Below are positions 37,049 to 47,143 of a stretch of DNA of 64,000 nt, piece by piece. The stretch's first letter is position 1. Every line of letters starts with the position of its first letter. The DNA comes from Cupriavidus consociatus (GTDB lineage: Bacteria > Pseudomonadota > Gammaproteobacteria > Burkholderiales > Burkholderiaceae). Position numbers and translations under genes: made by a program. The DNA lies in the NCBI RefSeq assembly GCF_017814975.1, contig NZ_JAGIQA010000001.1, forward strand, positions 620,001 to 684,000, in the 5' to 3' direction. The notes below the pieces were generated by a model. The model had not been told where the DNA came from. It did not search any database and saw nothing but the letters and a program-made list of their open reading frames with translations.

Positions 37049-38944
37049 TCAGGCTCCTTCGGCGGCTCGGACTGCATAGGGAACGGTAAAACTACGCAGC
37101 GCATCGGCCAGCACGGCATCGTCCGCATCGCAAGCCGGCACTCGTATCTCGACAAAGAAGCCGCGGCTGCCCCGGTCGGTGGCCTGCACGGTGGCGTCCG
37201 AGCCTCGCCCTACGCTATCTAGCGCGGCGCGGAACATCCGCTCGATGGCGTCGACACGCAGCAGGTTCTTCTGGATTTTCCCAACTGACGTCTTCGGCAT
37301 CTCCGGCAGCACGAAGCAGTGCCGGGGAATCGCGGCGCGCTCAGGTACATGCTCGGCCGCGTACTGCAGCACGGCCTGCGCGGAAGCCGTCGCCTGCGGC
37401 TTCAGCACCACGTAGGCGACCGGCACCTCCCCGGCATGCGCGTCCGGCGCGCCAACCACGGCGGCATCCTGGATCGCCGGATGGCCAAACAGAACTTCCT
37501 CCACCATCTTCGGGTCGATGTTGTGGCCGCCGCGGATGATCAGGTCCTTGGCGCGCCCGGTGATCCACAGCCAGCCATCCGGGTCCAGGTAGCCGAGATC
37601 TCCGGTATCCATCCAGTCGCCGTCGAACCAGCGCGCGGCCGACTCCTGCCCCAGGTAGCCGGGGAAGACAGAGGGCCCGCGCACGATGACGAGCCCGGAC
37701 TCGCCCGGCGCGCATTCGCTCGCCACGTCGCCGTCCGGCTGCACGATCCGCACCTGGGTGTACGGCAGCCGCACGCCCGAGCTGCCCACCTTGACCTGCT
37801 CGATCGGCGGCGTGATGCACGTCACGGCGGTCGTCTCGGTCATGCCCCAGCTTTCCCGGATACGCAGCCCGGTCATCCGGTGGAACGCCTGCGCGACGGT
37901 GGTAGACAACGGGGCCGTTGACGAAGCGACGTACGTCAGCGTCGAGATGTCAGCGCCGTCCATCGGGATCGACAGCACCTGGTTGACCAGCGTCGGCACG
38001 AGGGTCAGCATGTTGGCCCGGGTGAGATCGACGATCCGCCAGATATTCGGCAGCACCGACGGATGGCGGAAGCCCGCGGCGGTCATCAGGATGACCGTCG
38101 CGCCCTTCGCCAGCGGACCGAAGCAACCGACCACGGCACCCGCGACGTGGAAGATCGGCACGCCGACCAGCCTCACCTCGGTCGAGTCGAAACCCGACAG
38201 GTACTTCGACGCCCACACCCAGAACACCTGGTTGCGGTGCAGGTGGCGCGCCAGCTTCGGCGCGCCGGTCGTGCCGCCGGTATGGAACAAGGATGCCGTG
38301 TCGTCGGGCGAAAAGGCGCGCCCGGACAACAGCCGGTCCGCGGGGTAGCGCTCCACCGCCGTGGCAAAGTCGATCACGGGCACGCCGTTCACCGCGGCAG
38401 GTGCCGCTCCGGCGCCGCCCACGCGGATCACGGCTGCCAGCGACGGCAGCCCCCGCGCGACGGCCTCGGCCTTGTCCCAGATGCCGGGGTTCTCGTCGCC
38501 GGCAAACGCCACCAATACCTTGGTGCCGGCCGCGCGGAACATCTGCACCAGGATGTCGGGCTCGAGCATCCAGTTGGCCGGATTCACAATGCCAGCGGCC
38601 TGCGCGCCCCACAGCACGAATTGCGATTCGGGAATCGCCGGCAGCAGCACCGACACCACGTCGTCCTTGCCGACGCCAAGGTCGCCAAGCAGGTTGGCCG
38701 TCTGGTGGACCTTCTCCCGCAGTTCGGCATAGGTGACCTGGCGGGCGCTCTCCAGCGGACGGGCGCCGTCGGTGAAATAGTGGATGGCGACCTTGGACGG
38801 TGCGATGGCACAACCGTCCATCAGCATCTCGTAGGTCGACGCCGGCAGTTTGCGGGCTGCAAGCGGCACTTGCTCGAAGCGCGCTACGTCGGCTTCGTTC
38901 AAGAGGACTTCATCGGTCCAGTAATCAGGCATCTGGGCAGTCAT
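37049..38944 (-). CDS. Acyl-CoA synthetase (AMP-forming CoA ligase)
   Basis: A 631-aa adenylate-forming ligase. The core motifs are FHTGGTTGAPKLA (P-loop, about 222-234), ESWGMTETT (A5), DTGDLGYLD (A7), GRAKDLIIRGGHNI (A8) and the C-terminal Lys in KTSVGKIQKN. It activates a carboxylate to its CoA thioester with ATP. ATG 38944 was chosen for the GGAG spacing, although ATG 38968 overlaps the Bug stop. The substrate class is unclear; a branched or hydroxylated acid brought in by the adjacent Bug proteins is plausible. Confidence 0.9.
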   Translation of the reverse strand: MTAQMPDYWTDEVLLNEADVARFEQVPLAARKLPASTYEMLMDGCAIAPSKVAIHYFTDGARPLESARQVTYAELREKVHQTANLLGDLGVGKDDVVSVLLPAIPESQFVLWGAQAAGIVNPANWMLEPDILVQMFRAAGTKVLVAFAGDENPGIWDKAEAVARGLPSLAAVIRVGGAGAAPAAVNGVPVIDFATAVERYPADRLLSGRAFSPDDTASLFHTGGTTGAPKLARHLHRNQVFWVWASKYLSGFDSTEVRLVGVPIFHVAGAVVGCFGPLAKGATVILMTAAGFRHPSVLPNIWRIVDLTRANMLTLVPTLVNQVLSIPMDGADISTLTYVASSTAPLSTTVAQAFHRMTGLRIRESWGMTETTAVTCITPPIEQVKVGSSGVRLPYTQVRIVQPDGDVASECAPGESGLVIVRGPSVFPGYLGQESAARWFDGDWMDTGDLGYLDPDGWLWITGRAKDLIIRGGHNIDPKMVEEVLFGHPAIQDAAVVGAPDAHAGEVPVAYVVLKPQATASAQAVLQYAAEHVPERAAIPRHCFVLPEMPKTSVGKIQKNLLRVDAIERMFRAALDSVGRGSDATVQATDRGSRGFFVEIRVPACDADDAVLADALRSFTVPYAVRAAEGA

Positions 38945-38964
38945 GGTGCGCTCCATTGCAAGGC

Positions 38965-39969
38965 TCATTCGCGTTCAAGTTGGATGTCGCGTGCCAGCCG
39001 CGCAAAGCGGTCGGACTCTTGGCGGAAGTAGGTGGCGGCCTGGTCGAGGTCCATCGGAGCCCCGGCTGAATTGCCTCGCTCGGCAACCCAATCCCGGAAG
39101 GCCGGAGCGGCAACGATCTCGCTGGCGGCCTTGCCGATGGCCTCGGCAGTCGCCTTCGGCAGCCTGGAGGACACGAACAGGCCCGTCCACATCGCGTAGT
39201 GGAAACCGCGCAATGCGGCGATGTCGTCAACCGACGGAACCTCCGGCAACGCGGCATGCCGCTGCGCCGAGAGGATGCCCAGCACCTTGATCTTTCCGGC
39301 CTTCGCCGCTTCGATATAGCCGGGGATCAGCGGCAGGAACGTGATATCCACCTGGCCGCCCATCAGGTCCTGCATCACTGGGGCGCCGCCCTTGTAAGGC
39401 ACGTGATTGACCGGCAGACCGAGGCGCCTGCCAAAGTCGACGCCCACCATGTGGAAGATGGAGCCGACGCCAGTACTGGCGAACGAAAGCGGCTGCACGC
39501 CGGGCTGCCTCGCCTTCTCGATCAGTTCCTTGAGACTGTTCGCCGGGTAGTTGGGCCGCACCATCACCGCCAGCACACCCGAGGTCAGCTGCGCGACCAT
39601 GCGGAAGTCTTCAGGCTTGTAGCGAACGCTCTTCATGGCCAGCGGCGGCAGCGTCAGTTCGTTCGGGGAGGCCACCAGCATCGACAGCGTTTCGCCGTCG
39701 GCCTTGAGCAGGCGCTGCGCTCCCAGCGAACCCGATGCGCCGCCAAGATTCTCGACCACCACCACCCGGTTCAGGCGCGTACCGAGCTCGGCCTGGAGCC
39801 GTCGCGCGACAATGTCAAACGAACTGCCGGCCGGATAAGGAACGATCAGTGATGCGGGCGTGCGGCTCGTCGACTGCGCCAGCGCGCCGTTTCCGGTTCC
39901 GATGCCGAGAATCAGCAGCGACACGGCTGCGAGCCTCGCGTCGCCGCACCGCCATGCAAGAAATGCCAT
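38965..39969 (-). CDS. Bug/TctC-type receptor
   Basis: A 334-aa receptor with an N-terminal signal peptide (ALAQSTSRT near residue 31-39), the signature ASLIVPYPAGSSFDIV, and VPYKGGAPVMQDLMGGQVD. It is the second Bug gene in this operon and stands between CoA ligase and MaoC genes. No TctAB permease is adjacent. ATG 39969 follows CTGGAGACAACAAG. Confidence 0.92.
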   Translation of the reverse strand: MAFLAWRCGDARLAAVSLLILGIGTGNGALAQSTSRTPASLIVPYPAGSSFDIVARRLQAELGTRLNRVVVVENLGGASGSLGAQRLLKADGETLSMLVASPNELTLPPLAMKSVRYKPEDFRMVAQLTSGVLAVMVRPNYPANSLKELIEKARQPGVQPLSFASTGVGSIFHMVGVDFGRRLGLPVNHVPYKGGAPVMQDLMGGQVDITFLPLIPGYIEAAKAGKIKVLGILSAQRHAALPEVPSVDDIAALRGFHYAMWTGLFVSSRLPKATAEAIGKAASEIVAAPAFRDWVAERGNSAGAPMDLDQAATYFRQESDRFARLARDIQLERE

Positions 39970-40099
39970 CTTGTTGTCTCCAGTTTTTTTCTATCTTTCC
40001 CGGACTCCACCACGTCCGCAGGGCGCAGGTCGCCTGCCGCGCGACGAAAGGCATCGCGCGGTCTCGGCTGACGTCCGGGTTGTTGACGAGGAAGCTTGC

Positions 40100-40558
40100 C
40101 TAGAAGTAGAGCTTGGCCAGCGATTCGGCGACGCAAACGGGCCTGGATGCCCCTTCCATCTCGAAGGTGACGGCCCATGTCACCTTCACACCGCCCTGGC
40201 CCTCGTCGTCCGCGTCTTGCAGGACAGCGCGGACGCGCACCCTGGCGCCAACGGGTACGGGCGCGGTAAAGCGAACCCGATTCAGGCCGTAGTTGATCCG
40301 CGCTCGCACGCCCTCGAACTGCGTCACCTGGGCCATCAGCATCGGCAGCAGCGACAACGTCAGCAACCCATGCGCGACCGGCCCGCCGAACGGAGACTCG
40401 CGCCTGGCGCGCTCCGGATCGACATGGATCCATTGGTCGTCGCCCGTGGCTTGCGCGAACAGGTCGACCGCCTGCTGCGTGACCTGATGCCAGTCGCCTG
40501 GCCCGGCCTCCTTGCCCTGGAATGCCTTCAGGGCTTCGATCGACGTGAAGGTCTGCAT
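40100..40558 (-). CDS. MaoC-like (R)-enoyl-CoA hydratase
   Basis: A 152-aa hot-dog-fold protein with the D-x4-H active-site motif (Asp40 and His45 in DDQWIHVDPERA) and the FGGPVAHGLLTLSLLP segment. Family members hydrate trans-2-enoyl-CoA to (R)-3-hydroxyacyl-CoA. ATG 40558 follows GGAGG. It lies next to a crotonase and SDR, so it could act in beta-oxidation or provide (R)-hydroxyacyl-CoA. Its partner specificity is unknown. Confidence 0.9.
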   Translation of the reverse strand: MQTFTSIEALKAFQGKEAGPGDWHQVTQQAVDLFAQATGDDQWIHVDPERARRESPFGGPVAHGLLTLSLLPMLMAQVTQFEGVRARINYGLNRVRFTAPVPVGARVRVRAVLQDADDEGQGGVKVTWAVTFEMEGASRPVCVAESLAKLYF

Positions 40559-40571
40559 GGATGCCTCCGTA

Positions 40572-41360
40572 TCAACGCCCCGTGAACCGGGCTTCGCGAC
40601 GTTCGACAAAGGACTGGATGCCTTCCTTGAAGTCCGACGACGCAAAGACCTCTTCGCGCACCTGCGGGATGACCGCGATGGCCGCCTGCTCGCCATGCTC
40701 GATATAGGTCAGCGCTGCCGCCTTGGTGGCGCGCAGGCCGATTGGCGCAACCTTGGCGATTGCGCGGGCAATTTCCATCGCGCGCTCGCGGTGGCGGCCG
40801 TACGGGTGCACTTCCTGCACGAAGCCGCAACGGTACGCTTCCTCTGCGGAGAATTCGTCGCACAGGAACAGGTGGTACATCGCGTTGCCCCAGCCCGTGC
40901 GCGTCAGGTAGCGGTAGTGCGCACCGCCGAGCGGGGCGATGCCTCGCTTCGATTCCATCTGGCAGAAGCGCGCGGTGTCGGCGGCGATCACGATGTCCGA
41001 AGCCAGCATCTGCTCGATGCCGATGGTGTAGGTGATGCCGTGGACCACGGAGATCACGGGCTTGCGGCAGCGCTTGCGCAGGCCGAACGGATCGACCTGG
41101 TCATCGGGAATCGGCTTTGCCGTGGCGGTCGGGCCGAAGAACTTCGGCATGTCCAGGCCCGCGGTGGTGTGCTCGCCGGCCGGGTCCAGCACCGCCACCC
41201 ACAAGTTGTCGTCATTGTCGAACTCGGTCAGCCGCTGCGAGAGCTGCTGCATCAGTTCCGGTGTGATGGCGTTCTTCTTGGCCGCGTTGTCGAGCGAGAT
41301 GATGGCAATATGGTCCTCGATCGTCATGCGAACTTCGGGCGTTCCTGCTGCGTTGCTCAT
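40572..41360 (-). CDS. Enoyl-CoA hydratase/isomerase family protein
   Basis: A 262-aa crotonase-fold protein. It keeps the first oxyanion region (AGLDMPKFF) and VHGITYTIGIEQML for the second, but the usual catalytic-Glu segment reads CQMESKRGIAPLGG, so only one of the two classic Glu positions is obvious. An isomerase or dehalogenase-like role is therefore as likely as a hydratase. The start is ATG 41360 after AGGAAACC. It ends in RREARFTGR, as in the window's other crotonase at 17195. Confidence 0.88.
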   Translation of the reverse strand: MSNAAGTPEVRMTIEDHIAIISLDNAAKKNAITPELMQQLSQRLTEFDNDDNLWVAVLDPAGEHTTAGLDMPKFFGPTATAKPIPDDQVDPFGLRKRCRKPVISVVHGITYTIGIEQMLASDIVIAADTARFCQMESKRGIAPLGGAHYRYLTRTGWGNAMYHLFLCDEFSAEEAYRCGFVQEVHPYGRHRERAMEIARAIAKVAPIGLRATKAAALTYIEHGEQAAIAVIPQVREEVFASSDFKEGIQSFVERREARFTGR

Positions 41361-41406
41361 GATGGTTTCCTGTGCTTGGGGTGGATCGGGATAAGGCTGG
41401 ATAGCC

Positions 41407-42189
41407 TCAGACGGCAGTCAGGCCGCCGTCGACGGCGAGGATCTGGCCGGTAATGTGCTTGCCCGCGTCGCTGGCGAACAGCAACGCGGCGCCTTTCAAG
41501 TCGTCGTCGTCACCGATGCGCTGCAGCGGCGCGCGTTCCGACAGCTTCTCGACACCGAGTTTCTCGATCGTTCCCTTGGTCATCTTCGACGGGAAGAAGC
41601 CCGGTGCGAGCGCGTTGACGGTGATGCCGTACGGCCCCCATTCGCCGGCGAGCGCGCGCGTGAGGTTGACGACCGCGCCCTTGCTGGTGTTGTAGGCAAG
41701 CGTCGGCTGGCCCTTGGGACCATTGCCCTTCAGCCCGGCAATCGACGCCAGGTTGATCACGCGGCCGTAGCGGTTCGGGAGCATGGACAGCTTCCCGATC
41801 TTCTGCGTCAGCAGGAAGATCGCGCGCACGTTGAGATTCATGACCTTGTCCCAGGCGGCCAGCGGATGATCGACAGTAGCCGCGCCCCACGTTGCGCCCG
41901 CGTTGTTGACCAGGATGTCGACCTTGCCGAGGCGCTCCATCGCTTCATTGGCGAGTCGCTCGACATCGTCCTCGGCCGCGTTGTCGGCCGCGATCCAGCT
42001 GGCGTCGACACCCAGGCGGGCCAGGTGCGCCTGCGCCGATTGCAGCGCGTCCGCCTTGCGCGCCGAGATCACCACCCGCGCGCCCTGCGTGCCGAGCGCT
42101 TCCGCAATCTGCAGCCCCAGACCACTGGATCCGCCAGTGACAAGGGCCGTGCGGCCCTTCAGGTCGAAAAGATTTGCCACTACCGTCAT
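41407..42189 (-). CDS. Short-chain dehydrogenase/reductase
   Basis: A 260-aa classical SDR. TGGSSGLGLQIA (about 17-28), NNAGATWGA (about 93-101), and a YNTSKGAV triad (about 162-169) are intact, with the Ser upstream in INLASIAGL. It probably oxidises or reduces a 3-hydroxyacyl-CoA in the surrounding beta-oxidation pathway. ATG 42189 follows AAGGAGACAGCA. Confidence 0.9.
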   Translation of the reverse strand: MTVVANLFDLKGRTALVTGGSSGLGLQIAEALGTQGARVVISARKADALQSAQAHLARLGVDASWIAADNAAEDDVERLANEAMERLGKVDILVNNAGATWGAATVDHPLAAWDKVMNLNVRAIFLLTQKIGKLSMLPNRYGRVINLASIAGLKGNGPKGQPTLAYNTSKGAVVNLTRALAGEWGPYGITVNALAPGFFPSKMTKGTIEKLGVEKLSERAPLQRIGDDDDLKGAALLFASDAGKHITGQILAVDGGLTAV

Positions 42190-42219
42190 TGCTGTCTCCT
42201 TGTTAATGGATGGACATCG

Positions 42220-43395
42220 TCAAAGCACTTCGAACAGCCCGGCGGCGCCCTGCCCGCCGCCAATACACATGGTCACCACGACATACTTCGCGCCACGGCG
42301 CTTGCCTTCGATCAGCGCATGACCGGTCAGCCGCGAACCGCTGACGCCGTAGGGATGGCCGACCGCGATCGCGCCGCCGTTGACGTTGAGCCGGTCATCG
42401 GGGATGCCAAGCTGGTCGCGGCAATAGAGCACCTGGCAGGCGAACGCCTCGTTCAGCTCCCACAGACCGATGTCTTCCAGCCGGACGCCGGCGCGCTCGA
42501 GCAGGCGCGGCACGGCAAAGACGGGACCGATGCCCATTTCGTCGGGCTCGCAGCCGGCAATGGCGAAGCCGCGGAACAGCCCCATCGGCTCGATGCCACG
42601 GCGCTCCGCCAACCTGGCGTTCATCACCACGCACGCCGACGAGCCGTCGGAAAACTGGCTCGCATTGCCAGCGGTGACCACGCCGCCAGGCAGCGCTGGG
42701 CGAATGCGCGAGACCGCCTCCAGCGTGGTGTCGGCGCGGATGCCCTCATCGTGCGAGATCGTGACTTCGCGGGTGGTGATGCGACCGTCCGCCTCGACCA
42801 CGCCCATGGTGGTGGTCATCGGTACGATTTCGTCGTCGAACTTGCCGGCGGCCAGTGCCGCGGCGGCGCGCTGCTGGCTGCGCACGCCATAAGCATCCTG
42901 AGCGTCCTTGCCGATGCCATAGCGCTTGGCCACCTGCTCGGCGGTCTGCAGCATGTTCCAGTACAGCTCCGGCTTGTGCTCGGCCAGCCACGGATCGCGC
43001 CGCATATGCGTGTTCGCCTGGTTCTGGACGCACGAAATCGACTCGACGCCTCCGGCGACGATAGCGGGCGCGCCTTCCAGCATCACGCGCTGCGCCGCCA
43101 TCGCGATGGTCTGCAGGCCGGACGAACAGAACCGGTTGACGCTGACGCCGCCCGTCGTGACGGGCAGCCCGGCGCGCAGCGCGATAGCCCGGGCGATATT
43201 GCCGCCCGTGGTGCCCTCGCCAAAAGTGCCGCCGATGATGCAATCCTCGATCTCGGCCGGGTCGAGACCCGAGCGCGCCACGGCATGCCGCACCGCATGC
43301 GCGCCGAGCGTGGCGCCATGGGTCATGTTGAAGGCGCCCTTCCAGCTCTTGGCCAGGCCGGTACGGGCGGTCGATACGATGACGGCCTCATTCAT
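42220..43395 (-). CDS. Acetyl-CoA acyltransferase (thiolase)
   Basis: A 391-aa thiolase. Cys90 in [11 protein letters not shown] is the acyl carrier, [14 protein letters not shown] carries the active-site His (near 347), and [10 protein letters not shown] near the C-terminus provides the second Cys. It cleaves a 3-oxoacyl-CoA, ending each round of beta-oxidation. ATG 43395 follows CGGAAAAC. It is flanked by the SDR and the bifunctional hydratase/dehydrogenase, which make a complete set. Confidence 0.93.
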   Translation of the reverse strand: MNEAVIVSTARTGLAKSWKGAFNMTHGATLGAHAVRHAVARSGLDPAEIEDCIIGGTFGEGTTGGNIARAIALRAGLPVTTGGVSVNRFCSSGLQTIAMAAQRVMLEGAPAIVAGGVESISCVQNQANTHMRRDPWLAEHKPELYWNMLQTAEQVAKRYGIGKDAQDAYGVRSQQRAAAALAAGKFDDEIVPMTTTMGVVEADGRITTREVTISHDEGIRADTTLEAVSRIRPALPGGVVTAGNASQFSDGSSACVVMNARLAERRGIEPMGLFRGFAIAGCEPDEMGIGPVFAVPRLLERAGVRLEDIGLWELNEAFACQVLYCRDQLGIPDDRLNVNGGAIAVGHPYGVSGSRLTGHALIEGKRRGAKYVVVTMCIGGGQGAAGLFEVL

Positions 43396-43422
43396 GATTT
43401 GTTTTCCGTTGGGTTGGGGAAT

Positions 43423-45510
43423 TCAGGCGTTGAAGGCGCCGCCTTCGTCGGCAAGCTGTTCGATGAGCGCAGCCGGCTTCCAGCCGGGATCGCCCGCGGC
43501 GCCGGCGGACAGCGCATGCAGCGTGCGACGGACGTTGGTGACGCCGACCGTATCGGCGTAGAACATCGGTCCGCCCCGCCAGGCCGGGAAGCCATAGCCG
43601 TGCAGGTAGACGGCATCGACATCGGAGGCGCGGGCAGCAATGCCTTCCTGCAGGATGGCGGCGCCTTCATTCACAAGCGCGTAGACCAGCCGCTCGACGA
43701 TCTCCTGGTCGCTGAAGCGCCGGGGCGTCACGCCGTGCTGCTGCCAGTACGCCTCCAGCATGGCGCGCGTGCGAGCCGACGGCAGCGCCTTGCGTTGGCC
43801 GGCCGCGTAGTCGTACCAGCCTGCGCCGGTCTTCTGGCCGAAGTGGCCGGCTTCGCACAGGCGGTCGCCCAGTTCGAAGCGAGGCAGGGCGGGATTCTCG
43901 GCATAGCGGCGCTTGCGGATCGCCCAACCGATGTCATTGCCAGCGAGGTCCGCCATGCGGAACGGGCCCATCGCAAAGCCGAAAGCCTCGATGGCGCGGT
44001 CGACTTGCTCCGGCAGGGCGCCCTGCTCCAGCAGTTCGCCGGCGCGGCGGGTGTACTTCGCCAGCATGCGGTTGCCGATAAAGCCGTCGCAGACGCCGGA
44101 CACCACCGGGACCTTGCCGATCCGGCGGGCCAGCCGCATTGCGGTCTGCAGCACGTCGGGTGCGGTCTGAGCGCCCCTTACCACTTCCAGCAGGCGCATC
44201 ACGTTGGCGGGGCTGAAGAAATGCAGGCCAACGACGTCCTGCGGGCGCCTGGTCTCGGCGGCGATGCGGTCGACGTCGAGCGTCGAAGTATTGGTGGCCA
44301 GGATGGCCCCGGGGTGTGCCACCTCGTCGAGCGCGCGGAACGTGCGCAGCTTGACGTCCATGTCTTCATAAACCGCCTCGATCACGAGGTCGCAATCGGC
44401 AACGCGGCCCAGTTCAACAGCCGGCTGCAGCAGCGCCATGCGTGTCTCGACGCTTTCTGCGCCCAATTTGCCCTTCTTCACGCCGGCCTCGTAGTTGCGC
44501 CGGATGGCGGCGACGCCCTTCTGCACCGCCTCTTCCGAAACGTCCAGCAGCACCACAGGCATGCCAGCGCTGAGGAAGTTCATCGCGATGCCGCTGCCCA
44601 TCAGTCCGGCGCCAACAACTGCCACCTTGTCGATGGTCCGTTCCGCCACCGCTTCGGGCACGCCCGCCAGCTTCGCCGCTGCCCGTTCCGCGAAAAATGC
44701 ATGGCGCAGCGACTTTGACACAGGACCGTTCATCAATTCGAGGAAGAAGCGGCGTTCGAGCGCCAGTCCTTCATCGAAAGGCCGCGTGAAACTGGCCTCG
44801 ATGGCGTCCAGGCAACGCAGCGGCGCCGGCAGGTTCTTGTAGCGGGCGGCGATGGCGGCACGCGCCACCGCCAGGTACCCCTCGGGGTTCGGGTGGGTGA
44901 CCGGCAGGTCGCGCACACGCGGATGCGGCCCAGGACGCGTGGAAACCTCGCGCGCAAAGGTGAGCGCGGCAGGCAGGATGTCGCCGTCAACCAGCCGGTC
45001 GAATAGCCCGGACCCGGCCAGCGCCTCGGAGGTGACCGAAGTACCGTGCGCGATCATGTTGGTGGCCGCTTCCAGCCCGATCAGGCGCGGTAGCCGCTGG
45101 GTGCCTCCAGCGCCGGGCAGCAGCCCCATGGTCACCTCGGACAAGGCGATGCGCGCCTTCGGCACGGCCACGCGGTAATGGCACGCCAGCGCCAGCTCCA
45201 GGCCACCGCCCATCGCCACCGAGTGCACGGCGGCGACCACCGGCTTGGCGCTGTCTTCGATGGCTGCAAGCACCGTATTGAGGCCCGGCTCGCGCCCCGT
45301 CTTCGGCGAGTTGAACTCGCGCATGTCGGCCCCGCCGGAGAAGGCCTTGCCGGCGCCGGTCAGCACGATGGCCCGGACGCTTGCGTCAGCCGCAGCGCGA
45401 TCGATGCCGTCGAGAATGCCGACGCGCACGGCATAGCCCAGGCCGTTGACCGGCGGATTGGTGATCGTGATGACTGCGATGTCATCGATGACTGCGTATT
45501 CGGTGCTCAT
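43423..45510 (-). CDS. 3-hydroxyacyl-CoA dehydrogenase/enoyl-CoA hydratase (FadB/FadJ-like)
   Basis: A 695-aa bifunctional enzyme. Residues 1-190 are crotonase (GAGKAFSGGADM). The NAD domain starts near 295 with VAVVGAGLMGSGIAM. VGLHFFSPANVM carries the catalytic His, and the C-terminal domain follows. It hydrates enoyl-CoA and oxidises the 3-hydroxyacyl-CoA product. The start is ATG 45510 with AAGGACCTCCC; the frame extends further upstream but without a start context. It is slightly shorter than E. coli FadB. Confidence 0.92.
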   Translation of the reverse strand: MSTEYAVIDDIAVITITNPPVNGLGYAVRVGILDGIDRAAADASVRAIVLTGAGKAFSGGADMREFNSPKTGREPGLNTVLAAIEDSAKPVVAAVHSVAMGGGLELALACHYRVAVPKARIALSEVTMGLLPGAGGTQRLPRLIGLEAATNMIAHGTSVTSEALAGSGLFDRLVDGDILPAALTFAREVSTRPGPHPRVRDLPVTHPNPEGYLAVARAAIAARYKNLPAPLRCLDAIEASFTRPFDEGLALERRFFLELMNGPVSKSLRHAFFAERAAAKLAGVPEAVAERTIDKVAVVGAGLMGSGIAMNFLSAGMPVVLLDVSEEAVQKGVAAIRRNYEAGVKKGKLGAESVETRMALLQPAVELGRVADCDLVIEAVYEDMDVKLRTFRALDEVAHPGAILATNTSTLDVDRIAAETRRPQDVVGLHFFSPANVMRLLEVVRGAQTAPDVLQTAMRLARRIGKVPVVSGVCDGFIGNRMLAKYTRRAGELLEQGALPEQVDRAIEAFGFAMGPFRMADLAGNDIGWAIRKRRYAENPALPRFELGDRLCEAGHFGQKTGAGWYDYAAGQRKALPSARTRAMLEAYWQQHGVTPRRFSDQEIVERLVYALVNEGAAILQEGIAARASDVDAVYLHGYGFPAWRGGPMFYADTVGVTNVRRTLHALSAGAAGDPGWKPAALIEQLADEGGAFNA

Positions 45511-45592
45511 GGGAGGTCCTTTGCGTCCTTCGTATCGGGGGATTGGTGCCCGGCCGAGGTTTTGGGAATGGGGCTGGATGCGGCTGCGCCGG

Positions 45593-46369
45593 TCAGGCGC
45601 CGAGCGCCGTCGGGGCCTGCGTGCGCTGCAGGAAGCGCCGGAAGATTTCCTGCGCCTCGGGCGACCGGCGCAAGGTGTCGAAGACAACGGTCTCGCGCTC
45701 GAGACTGCTCTCGACCAAAGCGCGGGTGGCGTCACGCATCAGGCCGCGCGTTGCCATCAGGGCCTGGGGCGGCTTGGCGGCGAGGCACCTGGCGACCGAC
45801 AAGGCTTCTTCGCTGACCGTGTTCTGCGGCATCACACGATTGACCAGCCCCGCACGGTGCGCTTCGGCGGCGGGAATGGTGGCGCCAAGCAAGAGCCATT
45901 CGGCGGCCTTGTTGCGGCCCACCACCTGCTGCAGCAGCAGCGTGGAGGCGAATTCGGGGCACAGGCCGAGATCGACAAACGGGAAGCGGATGCGCGCGTC
46001 GTCGGAGGCGACGACATAATCGCAATGCAGCAGGACGGTGGCGCCGATGCCGACCGCGTGTCCGCACACGCAGGCCACCATCGGCTTGCGCAGCGCGATG
46101 ACCGCGCGCAGGAATGGCGCGGCGGGCGACGCCTTGTGATCGGATGCCGGTCCGTTCACGAACAGGCCGATATCATTGCCGCTGCTGAAGTTGCCGCCCT
46201 CGCCCTGCAACAGCACGGCACGAACGTCTTCGCGGCGGTCGGCTGCGACGATTGCCTCGGCGAGCGCCTGATACATCGGCGCGCTGATCGCGTTCTTCTT
46301 TGCCGGCCGGTTGATCGTCACGACCAGCACGCCGTCGTCCAGGTGCTGCAGCACGTCCGTGGTCATCAT
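45593..46369 (-). CDS. Enoyl-CoA hydratase
   Basis: A 258-aa crotonase. NRPAKKNAIS and GNFSSGNDIGLF (oxyanion hole) are clear, as is CGHAVGIGATVLL; the catalytic-Glu region FPFVDLGLCPEFAS has Asp/Glu at the usual positions. Two ATGs (46369 and 46366) follow AAGGAG. It is the first enzyme gene downstream of the two-component system, 141 bp after the response regulator stop. Its exact substrate is unknown. Confidence 0.9.
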   Translation of the reverse strand: MMTTDVLQHLDDGVLVVTINRPAKKNAISAPMYQALAEAIVAADRREDVRAVLLQGEGGNFSSGNDIGLFVNGPASDHKASPAAPFLRAVIALRKPMVACVCGHAVGIGATVLLHCDYVVASDDARIRFPFVDLGLCPEFASTLLLQQVVGRNKAAEWLLLGATIPAAEAHRAGLVNRVMPQNTVSEEALSVARCLAAKPPQALMATRGLMRDATRALVESSLERETVVFDTLRRSPEAQEIFRRFLQRTQAPTALGA

Positions 46370-46510
46370 TCTCTCCTTCGGTTCCGACCCCGGTGGAGTC
46401 GTGTCGTTGAAGAGAGTTTGGATGCCGGGCGCGAATCTGGCTGTCGGAACTCACTCTGCGCCGTGTCAGCGTTTTCTGAAGCTGTCGCCGCGCAGATTGC
46501 GGTTCGGACT

Positions 46511-47143
46511 TCAGTCGATCAGGCGGTGCTCGACGGCATAGCGTGCCAGTTCGGCGTTGCTGGAGACACTGAGTTTCTTCAGGATGCGCGAGCGATATGT
46601 GCTCACGGTCTTCACGCTGAGGAACATCTGGCGGCCGATTTCGGTCAGGCGGATGCCGCGCACGATCAGCAGCATGATCTCGTACTCCCGAGACGACAGT
46701 TGCCGGTGCGGCGCGCTATCGCCGACACGGTCGAAGCCGTCGAGCAGGCAGTTTGCCACGGCGGGTGTCATGTAGCGCTTGCCCTTCGCCACGTTGCGGA
46801 TGGAATCGACCAATTCCATCGCATCCATGTCCTTGGTGACATAGCCGAATGCGCCAGCCTGGAAGGCGCGTAGCGCATACTGCTCGGCGGGATACATGCT
46901 CAGTACGACCACCGGCATCGCGGGCCGCTCGGCGCGCAGCGAAGGCAGCATCTCCAGCCCGCTGCGGCCAGGCAGGTTGACGTCGAGCAGCGCCACGTCG
47001 AATGGCTGCTCGCGCAGCCGGCCCAGCGCCTCGGAGGCGTCGCCGGCTTCCGCGACGACATCGAATTCTTCGTGCTCGGCCAGCAGGCGCTTGAGCCCCT
47101 GGCGGAAGATGGTGTGATCATCGATCAGCAGCAGCCGAATCAT
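46511..47143 (-). CDS. NarL/FixJ-type response regulator
   Basis: A 210-aa response regulator. The receiver domain has the acidic pair at residues 8-9 (LLIDDH), phosphoacceptor Asp54 (ALLDVNLPG) and Lys near 104 (VTKDMDA). The output is a LuxR-type HTH (about 145-205; EIGRQMFLSVKTVSTYRSRI). ATG 47143 overlaps the sensor kinase stop by 26 bp. It probably activates the downstream acyl-CoA operon. ATG upstream at 47197 is less likely. Confidence 0.93.
   Translation of the reverse strand: MIRLLLIDDHTIFRQGLKRLLAEHEEFDVVAEAGDASEALGRLREQPFDVALLDVNLPGRSGLEMLPSLRAERPAMPVVVLSMYPAEQYALRAFQAGAFGYVTKDMDAMELVDSIRNVAKGKRYMTPAVANCLLDGFDRVGDSAPHRQLSSREYEIMLLIVRGIRLTEIGRQMFLSVKTVSTYRSRILKKLSVSSNAELARYAVEHRLID

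Noticed and set aside
41455..44718. Very long plus-strand open frame, over 1000 codons, opposite the beta-oxidation genes
   Set aside because: It is antisense to genes with intact motifs (SDR, thiolase, FadB-like), has low-complexity Arg/His/Gln composition and no start context. GC-rich codon use on the other strand produces such frames.
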